Origin: JBDKTH01 sp964558295
GTDB lineage: Bacteria > Planctomycetota > Planctomycetia > Pirellulales > Thermoguttaceae
Assembly (NCBI GenBank): GCA_964558295.1
Contig: CAZLDQ010000283.1
Span: 1-6,110 of the forward strand
Length of the DNA: 6,110 bases
Direction: 5' to 3'
Of the stretch, positions 1-4,953 are shown in pieces. Positions within the stretch are counted from its first letter, which is position 1; each line of letters starts with the position of its first letter. The translations under genes were made by a program, and so were the position numbers. The notes beneath the pieces are model-generated. The model had not been told where the DNA came from, did no database searches, and worked only from the letters and a program-made list of their open reading frames with translations.

Positions 1-56
1 TCTTTCGTGAAAATGGCTACGAGGAAGGCTATGAGTTTTGGGGTATTCCGGGGTAG
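1..56 (+). CDS. 3' end of an unidentified gene (partial)
   Basis: Reading from base 3, seventeen codons run to a TAG at 54-56 and end in the residues EGYEFWGIPG. The codons look plausible for coding (a run of Glu, Gly and Tyr), and the next downstream gene begins far enough away for this to be the true end of the preceding gene. The fragment is too short to identify a family, and no function is proposed. It could be a chance open frame at the window edge. Confidence 0.35.
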   Translation, partial: FRENGYEEGYEFWGIPG

Positions 57-75
57 GTGGGTGAACATGATCAGG

Positions 76-98
76 CTTGGAACGATCCGTTTTCCAAG
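76..98 (+). terminator. Candidate stem-loop after the partial gene
   Basis: CTTGGAA at 76-82 is complementary to TTCCAAG at 92-98, giving a 7-bp stem with a 9-base loop about 20 bases after the TAG at 54-56. No T-run follows, so it is not a textbook intrinsic terminator. It may be a weak terminator of the upstream gene or a chance inverted repeat. Confidence 0.25.
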
Positions 99-233
99 GC
101 GTGACTCGGGTGCCCAATGGCAACAAATATGAGAGCCACCTGGCAGCTGATTTCCCGCGGACGAAAATACCAAGTGTTGATGAAACGAGAAACAACCGAG
201 ATCCCCGGACGGTGGGGTGGCCAATCGCCGGTG

Positions 234-261
234 TTGCAGTCCGGTTTTCAAGGGGTATGCT
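234..261 (+). promoter_or_regulatory. Candidate promoter of the Gfo/Idh/MocA gene
   Basis: TTGCAG (234-239) and TATGCT (256-261) are 16 bases apart and resemble a housekeeping -35/-10 pair; the -10 box matches 4 of 6 consensus bases and the -35 box 3 of 6. Transcription would begin near 268, leaving a leader of about 50 bases that includes GGAGGA at 301-306. If correct, this rules out the upstream in-frame starts. The match is modest and promoter consensus in this phylum is loosely known. The rest of 57-318 shows only the small stem-loop listed separately. Confidence 0.3.
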
Positions 262-318
262 AGAGGGGGCCGTATGAACGAGGCTTTGAGACACTTTGCA
301 GGAGGAAAGACGTTGGGT

Positions 319-1692
319 ATGAAATACCGGACACACACCAGACAACTCCTCGGACGTCGTGATTTCTTGCGGTCGGCCGCCGCGGTGGCGGCGGCGGCCG
401 TCGGCGCGCCTTATGTGGTGCCTTCTTCGGTCTTGGGAGCCAACGCCCCGAGCAACCGGATCACTTTGGGGATAATCGGCTGCGGTAACCAGACCACGGT
501 TGACGTGCCGGAGTGGCTCAAGAACGACGACGCCCAGATCGTGGCCGTCGCCGATGTCAACAAGGCCAGCTACGGCTACCGGGACGAAAAGCAGTTTCTC
601 GGCCGTGAGCCGGTCCGCGACAAGATCAACGCCCACTATGCCCAAAAGACCACCTCGGGCAAGTTCACCGGATGCGATGCCTACGCCGATTTCCGCAAGG
701 TGATCGACCGGAAGGACATCGATGCGGTGGCGATCATCGTTCCCGATCACTGGCACGCGATTATGACGATCATGGCCGCCGAGGCCGGCAAGGATATCTA
801 TTGTCAGAAGCCGCTTTCACTCACCATCCAGCAAGGCCAGGAGATGGTCAAGGCGGTGCGCAAGTATAACCGGATCCTTCAGACCGGCAGCCAGTACCGC
901 TCCCAACCAGGAATCCGCCATGCTTGCGAACTGGTGCGCAACGGCCGGATCGGCAAGCTCCAGCGGATCATCACCCAGGTCGCCCCGAACAACATGGTCG
1001 ACCCCGGCCCAGGCTGGCAGCCGATGCCTGTGCCGGAAGGGTTCGACTACGAGACGTGGCTCGGCCCTGCCCCCTGGGCCCCCTATCACAAGGATCGCTG
1101 CCTCTACCGCTTCCGCTTCAATCTCGACTACTCCGGCGGCCAGGTGACCAACTTCGGCGCCCATTCCAACGACGTGGCCCAGTGGGCCATGGGCACTGAC
1201 CTCAGCGGGCCGATCGAGGTCGAGGATCTCGGCGCCGAGTGGCCGCCCAAGGGAAGCCTGTTTACGACAGCCACCAAGGTTCATTTCCGTGCGAAGTACG
1301 CCAGCGGCGTGGAACTCGAATGCCGTACTCAGAAGCCTGGCTTCGGCGCTCGTTTTGAGGGGACTGACGGCTGGGTCGATGTGAGTTACAAGATCACCTA
1401 TAGCGATCCGTCGCTGAAGGACGTGACGTTCGGCCCGAACGAGGTTCACCTCTACGAGAGCGAAAACCACTACCGCAACTTCCTGGATTGCGTCAAGTCG
1501 CGCAAAGAGCCGGCCGCCCCCGTGGAAATCGGCCATCGTTCGGCCAGCCTCTGCCACCTGGGCAACATCGCCATGCTGCTGAAACGCAAGGTCCACTGGG
1601 ACCCGGATCGGGAACAGTTCATCGGCGACGACGAAGCCTCGAAGATGCTTACCCGGCCGATGCGGGCCCCCTGGGCCTTGCCAGCCGTTTGA
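319..1692 (+). CDS. Tat-exported Gfo/Idh/MocA family oxidoreductase
   Basis: A 457-residue NAD(P)-dependent oxidoreductase of the Gfo/Idh/MocA type, which acts on sugars or sugar-like polyols. The N-terminus carries a twin-arginine signal: RRDFLR at residues 13-18, then an Ala-rich hydrophobic stretch to about residue 40. The Rossmann fold starts near residue 48 with the nucleotide-binding loop GIIGCGNQ (51-58). DHWHA (143-147) is typical. The usual EKP catalytic motif reads QKP (163-165), a variant that I recall from planctomycete paralogues. The C-terminal substrate domain has NFGAHSNDVAQW (278-289), with the conserved His and Asp, and ends in RAPW near the terminus, as in many relatives. 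The ATG at 319 was chosen because GGAGGA lies 12 bases upstream and it gives a normal Tat n-region; in-frame starts at 274 and 217 would add a long leader. Substrate is unknown. Export with cofactor bound would be as in Zymomonas glucose-fructose oxidoreductase. It converges on the next gene. Confidence 0.93.
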   Translation: MKYRTHTRQLLGRRDFLRSAAAVAAAAVGAPYVVPSSVLGANAPSNRITLGIIGCGNQTTVDVPEWLKNDDAQIVAVADVNKASYGYRDEKQFLGREPVRDKINAHYAQKTTSGKFTGCDAYADFRKVIDRKDIDAVAIIVPDHWHAIMTIMAAEAGKDIYCQKPLSLTIQQGQEMVKAVRKYNRILQTGSQYRSQPGIRHACELVRNGRIGKLQRIITQVAPNNMVDPGPGWQPMPVPEGFDYETWLGPAPWAPYHKDRCLYRFRFNLDYSGGQVTNFGAHSNDVAQWAMGTDLSGPIEVEDLGAEWPPKGSLFTTATKVHFRAKYASGVELECRTQKPGFGARFEGTDGWVDVSYKITYSDPSLKDVTFGPNEVHLYESENHYRNFLDCVKSRKEPAAPVEIGHRSASLCHLGNIAMLLKRKVHWDPDREQFIGDDEASKMLTRPMRAPWALPAV

Positions 1693-1702
1693 GTTCCGAA
1701 TA

Positions 1703-1761
1703 GCCGAGGAAACACGCACCACGCCGCAGCACCCAGTGCCGCGGTGCGGTGCCTTTTCGGC
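1703..1761. terminator. Long hairpin filling the convergent gap, probable bidirectional terminator
   Basis: The gap between the two convergent genes is 71 bases and most of it can fold. GCCGAGGA (1703-1710) pairs with TTTTCGGC (1754-1761) using two G-U pairs on the plus strand. Inside it, 1716-1726 pairs with 1742-1752 with one A-C mismatch and one G-U. At the tip GCAC (1729-1732) pairs with GTGC (1736-1739). A TTTT run at 1754-1757 follows the inner stem in the plus direction. Position and folding suit a shared terminator, but the T-run is short. Confidence 0.45.
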
Positions 1762-1763
1762 AA

Positions 1764-2918
1764 TTAACACTGCAGAAGAATCTTGGCCACTTGATCGGCC
1801 GTCAGATCGCCATGTTCGCCCAGTCGGGTGCCGCGTTGCGAAAAACGCTCGCCGATGCGCTGGGCCGCGTGGGCCGGCGCGATGCCATAGTCGGCCAGAT
1901 GAGTCTTCATCCCCAGCGACTCATAGAAGGCCACCGTCCGGGCGATTCCCTCCTCGATCGCCGCCTCAGCATCAGTGGTCGTGATGTTCCAGACGCGCCG
2001 GGCGTACTGTTCGAGCTTGGCCGCCTTCCGTGCCTTCTCATGCCGCAAGAGCGCGGGAAGCACGATCGCCAGCGACTCGGCATGGTCTAAACCGTAGAAT
2101 GCCGTCAACTCGTGGCCGATCATATGCGTCGACCAATCCTGGGGGACGCCACAGCCGATCAGCCCATTGAGCGCCTGCGTGGCAGTCCACATGAGGTTGG
2201 CCCGGGCCGCGTAGTCGTTCGGATTAGCCAGGACCTTGGGCCCCTCCTCCAACAACGCCAGCAGCACGGCTTCCGCCTGCCGGTCTTGCACCGTGGCGTC
2301 GGCCGGATAGGTCGCATACTGTTCCATCACATGGACCCAAGCGTCGACAATCCCATTGCGGGTCTGCTTCGTCGGAAGCGACATCGTGGTCATCGGATCG
2401 AGAATCGCAAACCGTGGATAGACTTGCTCGCTCGAAAAGGCGAGCTTCTCCTCGGTCGACTTGCGCGAGATGACCGCAAAGGAGTTCATCTCCGATCCGG
2501 TAGCGGGCAAGGTCAACACGGAGCCCACAGGCACCGCAGACTTCACCGGCGCCTGCTTCGAAAGAATATCCCACGGATCGTCGCCCTCGTAACGGATGGC
2601 GGCTGCGATGAACTTCGTGCCATCCAGTACCGAACCGCCGCCGACAGCCAGCAGAAAGTCAACCTGTTCTCGGCGAGCCAGCTCGACCGCCTCCATGAGC
2701 GTTTCATAGGCCGGGTTTGGCTGAATTCCGCCGAACTCCAACACGTTCTGCGCCGCCAAGCCCCTCATGACCTGGGTATACACCCCATTGCGTTGAATGG
2801 ACCCGCCGCCGTAGGTCATCAGAACCTTCTGCTTCGGGTAGACCAAGTTCGCCAGTTCCGCAATCGAGCCCTTGCCGAAGACTATCCGTGTTGGGTTGTA
2901 GTAATTAAAGTTGTTCAT
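1764..2918 (-). CDS. yqhD: YqhD-type iron-containing alcohol dehydrogenase / NADPH-dependent aldehyde reductase
   Basis: A 384-residue cytoplasmic group III Fe/Zn alcohol dehydrogenase. The family reduces aldehydes, including toxic lipid-peroxidation and sugar-derived ones, with NADPH. It resembles E. coli YqhD (387 residues) from the first residues (MNNFN, then PTRIVFGKG) through GGGS (37-40), the nucleotide loop AVGGGSVLDGTKFIAAA (91-107) and LTLPATGSE (135-143). The four metal ligands are all present: Asp192, His196, His265 and His279, each two positions below the E. coli ligands as I recall them. The ATG is preceded by AAGGAA eight bases upstream (2927-2932). It ends in LLQC and TAA at 1764-1766. 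Length is normal and no damage is seen. It lies 69 bases downstream of the SGNH hydrolase gene on the same strand, so the two may share a transcript. The exact physiological substrate cannot be told from sequence. Confidence 0.93.
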   Translation of the reverse strand: MNNFNYYNPTRIVFGKGSIAELANLVYPKQKVLMTYGGGSIQRNGVYTQVMRGLAAQNVLEFGGIQPNPAYETLMEAVELARREQVDFLLAVGGGSVLDGTKFIAAAIRYEGDDPWDILSKQAPVKSAVPVGSVLTLPATGSEMNSFAVISRKSTEEKLAFSSEQVYPRFAILDPMTTMSLPTKQTRNGIVDAWVHVMEQYATYPADATVQDRQAEAVLLALLEEGPKVLANPNDYAARANLMWTATQALNGLIGCGVPQDWSTHMIGHELTAFYGLDHAESLAIVLPALLRHEKARKAAKLEQYARRVWNITTTDAEAAIEEGIARTVAFYESLGMKTHLADYGIAPAHAAQRIGERFSQRGTRLGEHGDLTADQVAKILLQC

Positions 2919-2987
2919 CCGGGGAATTCCTTACCAATACAAGGACTTGCTGCGAATCTCAGATCGTCAAGGAGGACCCGCGAGTCC

Positions 2988-3701
2988 CTACTTCTTGGCG
3001 TTCGCCGGGCGGCTTTCCAACTCCTTCAGGATCGACGCCGCCACCTGCTGGGCCAGTATGACGGAACCTTGCGGCGTGAAGTGGACGTCTGCCGGCCGTT
3101 GAATCTTGTCAAGTTGCGGCAAAGCAAACGTGTAGAGATCGTCGATCGAGATGGCATTCTCTTCCATGACCTTCCGCGCCACGGCATTGTAGGCCACCAC
3201 GTCCTCGCTCTTGCGCGGCGGGCCGTCGGTGCCGGGAGCAGGAACGGGCGTGGTGCTGCACCAGATCAACCGAGCACCGGTCTTCTTCAACCGGGCCACA
3301 ATCTCGCGCAGGTTCTGTTCATATTCGTCGATTGGCACTTGGTGCTTGCCGTCGATCCGCTTCAGATCGTGCAACCCAAAGTTGAAGTGAATCACGTCCC
3401 AACGGCCGTCTCCTAGCCATCGGTCAAGCTGCTTGACGCCCGTGATGGTCGGGCCACAGTTCGTCGGAGCCCGGTGGACATTCGCCTTGCCGGCCAGGGC
3501 CTCGCGTGTGGGAATCGTGTAACCGATCGAGATCGAATCGCCCAGCAACAGCACCCGTGGCAGCGTCGGATCGTCCATGACCGGAGCAAAGGCCGGATCG
3601 GGTGCCTTCGCCTTCGTGACTTGAGCCTGGCTCTCTTGTTGAGGGCTCAACACAACCGCAGTGCCCAACACCAGCCAACCGACGCAGCGAAGCCAACTCA
3701 T
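2988..3701 (-). CDS. Secreted SGNH/GDSL-type hydrolase
   Basis: A 237-residue esterase-like hydrolase of the SGNH superfamily, whose members cleave acyl or acetyl esters from lipids or carbohydrates. The N-terminus has a hydrophobic segment (about residues 7-19) and a probable signal peptidase I site after SQA (24-26), so it is probably exported. Block I is LLLGDSISIGY (51-61) with nucleophile Ser56. Block II is around NCGPT (81-85) with Gly83. Block III reads FNFGLHD (106-112), with His where the classical GxND Asn would sit. Block V is DVHF (205-208), supplying Asp205 and His207. The ATG at 3701 was chosen because GAGGAGA lies about 7 bases upstream; the in-frame TTG at 3716 is part of that ribosome-binding region. 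It lies just downstream of an mnmE remnant and upstream of yqhD. Natural substrate is unknown; deacetylation of polysaccharide is one possibility for this phylum. Confidence 0.88.
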   Translation of the reverse strand: MSWLRCVGWLVLGTAVVLSPQQESQAQVTKAKAPDPAFAPVMDDPTLPRVLLLGDSISIGYTIPTREALAGKANVHRAPTNCGPTITGVKQLDRWLGDGRWDVIHFNFGLHDLKRIDGKHQVPIDEYEQNLREIVARLKKTGARLIWCSTTPVPAPGTDGPPRKSEDVVAYNAVARKVMEENAISIDDLYTFALPQLDKIQRPADVHFTPQGSVILAQQVAASILKELESRPANAKK

Positions 3702-3722
3702 GAAGTGTCTCCTCAATCGGGG

Positions 3723-3836
3723 TTATTTTCCAAGACAAAAGCGTCTCAAGATCCAATCCAACACATCATCAATGTAAACGGTGCCGACGACTTTACCCAC
3801 CCCCCTCAGGGTTTTGGCGGTATTACGTCTCCTCGC
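3723..3836 (-). pseudogene. mnmE: Orphan 3' end of mnmE (trmE/thdF)
   Basis: Thirty-seven codons without an internal stop, ending in TAA at 3723-3725, read as the C-terminus of MnmE, the GTPase that with MnmG modifies wobble uridine in tRNA. The diagnostic part is VVGTVYIDDVLD followed by RRFCLGK-stop, matching the family ending (VVGxVYTDDxLDRIFSRFCIGK), including the invariant cysteine and terminal GK. The similarity extends upstream through about TAKTLRGVG, then stops. The MnmE N-terminal folate-binding and G domains are not present in any frame of the window. In the same frame a TAG (3837-3839) separates it from the upstream hypothetical gene. There is no start codon context of its own, so it is most probably a non-functional fragment left by deletion, duplication or integration at the mnmE 3' end. 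An intact copy is expected elsewhere. The identification rests on one short conserved motif recognised by eye. Confidence 0.72.
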
Positions 3837-4139
3837 CTACTTGCGGCGATGCTTTGGAGAAATGCCCTCTTGCGTGGCCCGCTTGGCTTCCGCTCGGTGC
3901 TCGATGTCTTCCGCAGCCAATCGGCACTGTGCAGAAAACCGGACAATACGCGGGATATCTTCGTCGACACGCTTGATGAAGGCCGCTACCGTTCCGCCGT
4001 GTGTCCTCAAGACCTCGGCTGCGTAATAGAGACGCTCGACTGCGAGTTCAAGGGTGCGGGCCTTTTGGTAGAGATCCTCAGCGCTTTGCGGCAAATACTC
4101 TTTTGCTTTGCGTTTGGGGGTGCCCTCGGAAGCAGGCAT
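3837..4139 (-). CDS. Small charged, helical hypothetical protein
   Basis: A 100-residue protein that I do not recognise. The ATG at 4139 has GAGGAA about 6 bases upstream (from TTGAGGAACTGTC), which favours it over the upstream in-frame start at 4178. The N-terminus is basic (PKRKAKEY, about residues 8-15). The middle, from about residue 16 to 85, is rich in Ala, Glu, Leu and Arg and is predicted helical, with segments such as LYQKARTLELAVERLYYAAE. The C-terminus is strongly basic (PKHRRK). There is no signal peptide, membrane segment or known motif. Codon use looks like the neighbouring genes, and stop codons are absent over the whole length, but a conserved homologue would be needed to confirm it. 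It lies directly upstream of the mnmE remnant and is divergent from the regulator gene at 4478. Confidence 0.5.
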   Translation of the reverse strand: MPASEGTPKRKAKEYLPQSAEDLYQKARTLELAVERLYYAAEVLRTHGGTVAAFIKRVDEDIPRIVRFSAQCRLAAEDIEHRAEAKRATQEGISPKHRRK

Positions 4140-4206
4140 GGACAGTTCCTCAATCTGGCTTGGAATGCATCGGGCCACAGGGTCGCAGGGTGACGCCGCT
4201 AGCTAA

Positions 4207-4276
4207 TGGAGAAGAAGCGAATCGTCCTACGAACGGATTTACCCAACGGAGGCTGAAACGTGAATCTGCTTCTCCA
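4207..4276. repeat. Spaced inverted repeat TGGAGAAG / CTTCTCCA
   Basis: TGGAGAAG at 4207-4214 and its exact complement CTTCTCCA at 4269-4276 are separated by 54 bases. Partial complementarity continues inward (AGCGAATC against GAATCTG). The enclosed segment has ACGGA twice in AACGGA contexts (4231-4236 and 4244-4249). It could be the foot of a structured leader RNA for the minus-strand hypothetical gene, a protein-binding site pair, or chance. Confidence 0.3.
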
Positions 4277-4351
4277 AACGCAAGGGCATTGTTCGACTGC
4301 CCAGCAAATGTCTAACCTACGGCGAAGGGGGGGATTCGTCAATAGCTGCAC

Positions 4352-4365
4352 TTGGTAATTACCAA
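4352..4365. promoter_or_regulatory. Perfect 14-bp palindrome, candidate operator
   Basis: TTGGTAATTACCAA is a perfect palindrome with half-site TTGGTAA, placed 21 bases upstream of the TTGACA box at 4387. It lies in the divergent region between the hypothetical gene and the regulator gene. Its size and symmetry fit a binding site for a dimeric regulator, possibly the winged-helix protein encoded just downstream. This assignment is inferred from position and symmetry; no second copy of the half-site pair was found in the window. Confidence 0.4.
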
Positions 4366-4386
4366 CTGGGATTAAGTGTGCAGGTA

Positions 4387-4415
4387 TTGACAGCCAATAT
4401 ATAGATATCTAAGCT
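4387..4415 (+). promoter_or_regulatory. Candidate promoter with a palindrome in its spacer
   Basis: A perfect TTGACA (4387-4392) is followed after 17 bases by TAAGCT (4410-4415), a weak -10 box. The spacer holds an AT-rich stretch and the 10-bp palindrome TAGATATCTA (4402-4411), which overlaps the edge of the -10 box, the position expected of a repressor site. Transcription would start about 4422 and give a leader of roughly 55 bases to the regulator ATG at 4478. The leader contains GCAGAT twice (4421-4426 and 4431-4436), ten bases apart. Confidence 0.42.
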
Positions 4416-4477
4416 CATGTGCAGATGGCGGCAGATCGTGCACGGCTGATCCCGCGGTGGCAGGAAGGATGAGACGT

Positions 4478-4912
4478 ATGGGCAACGGGGCTTTCGAGCA
4501 GGGCATTGCTATCCCTCAACTCTCCGAGCGACTCCTTGCGGCGTTAGAGTTTCTCCATGAGCGGATTGCTGCAGGCCGAGCCGCCCCGACCGAAGAAGAG
4601 ATTGGCCGACGTGTCGGTTGTACCGGGTCGAATGCCCACAACCTGCTCGTCAGGCTCTCCAGGGAAGGACTGGTCATACTTGCCGGCGGAAAGCATCGCG
4701 CAGTACGGATCAACTACCAGAGAGCAGCACCAGTACTCTTTCTGGCCGATGCTCGTCGTGTGCTTGCGACTGGCGGGAGGACGTCGAACGCATCATGTCG
4801 AATCAATGTCTCCGACAGCGTCTATCAAGAACTGTTGGCTGTCTATGCCTCTTGGTGCGAAGAGGCGAGTTGCCAGTCTGTTAGTTGGGAAGCGGAAATC
4901 GGCGTCTCGTGA
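4478..4912 (+). CDS. LexA-type winged-helix regulator lacking the peptidase domain
   Basis: A 144-residue putative transcription regulator. Residues about 14-78 have the pattern of the LexA N-terminal DNA-binding domain: a first helix (LSERLLAALEFLHERI), then PTEEEIGRRVGC (37-48) and SNAHNLLVRLSREGLV (51-66) as the helix-turn-helix, and a wing around GGKHRAVRI (70-78). Full LexA continues with a linker and an S24 Ser-Lys self-cleaving peptidase; here there is only a tail of about 65 residues with no such domain. The tail contains RINVSDSVYQELLAVY (108-123), which resembles a ribbon-helix-helix or antitoxin-like segment. The ATG at 4478 was chosen because AGGAAGG sits nine bases upstream; an ATG at 4469 and GTG at 4457 are in frame but have no suitably spaced site. 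It lies 41 bases before the DUF1559 gene on the same strand and probably shares its transcript. Confidence 0.75.
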   Translation: MGNGAFEQGIAIPQLSERLLAALEFLHERIAAGRAAPTEEEIGRRVGCTGSNAHNLLVRLSREGLVILAGGKHRAVRINYQRAAPVLFLADARRVLATGGRTSNASCRINVSDSVYQELLAVYASWCEEASCQSVSWEAEIGVS

Positions 4913-4953
4913 ATTTTGCGTGGCTTCTGGTCTTGTCCTTGGGGAGGTGACGA

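Noticed and set aside
77..277. A 66-codon plus-strand open frame in the leader of the oxidoreductase
   Set aside because: It starts at TTG without a ribosome-binding site, overlaps the candidate promoter and resembles no known protein.
817..1770. A 317-codon minus-strand open frame opposite the oxidoreductase
   Set aside because: It is antisense to a clearly conserved gene and has no recognisable motif or ribosome-binding site.
2112..3416. A 434-codon plus-strand open frame opposite yqhD and the SGNH gene
   Set aside because: It crosses two well-identified minus-strand genes, its translation shows no recognisable family and is Arg/His rich, as is usual for antisense frames in GC-rich DNA.
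3474..4193. A 239-codon plus-strand open frame across the mnmE remnant and hypothetical gene
   Set aside because: It overlaps the start of the SGNH gene and the MnmE-like codons on the other strand and has no domain pattern or credible start.
4286..4305. A T-arm-like segment (GGGCA, TTGTTCGAC, TGCCC) suggesting a tRNA
   Set aside because: The loop has nine bases rather than seven, the stem is not adjacent to TTCGA, and no anticodon or acceptor arm can be assembled around it.
4309..4315. GTCTAAC, which fits the RYYYAAC core of an integron attC site
   Set aside because: No partner GTTRRRY core at a suitable distance and no integron integrase or gene cassette array are present.
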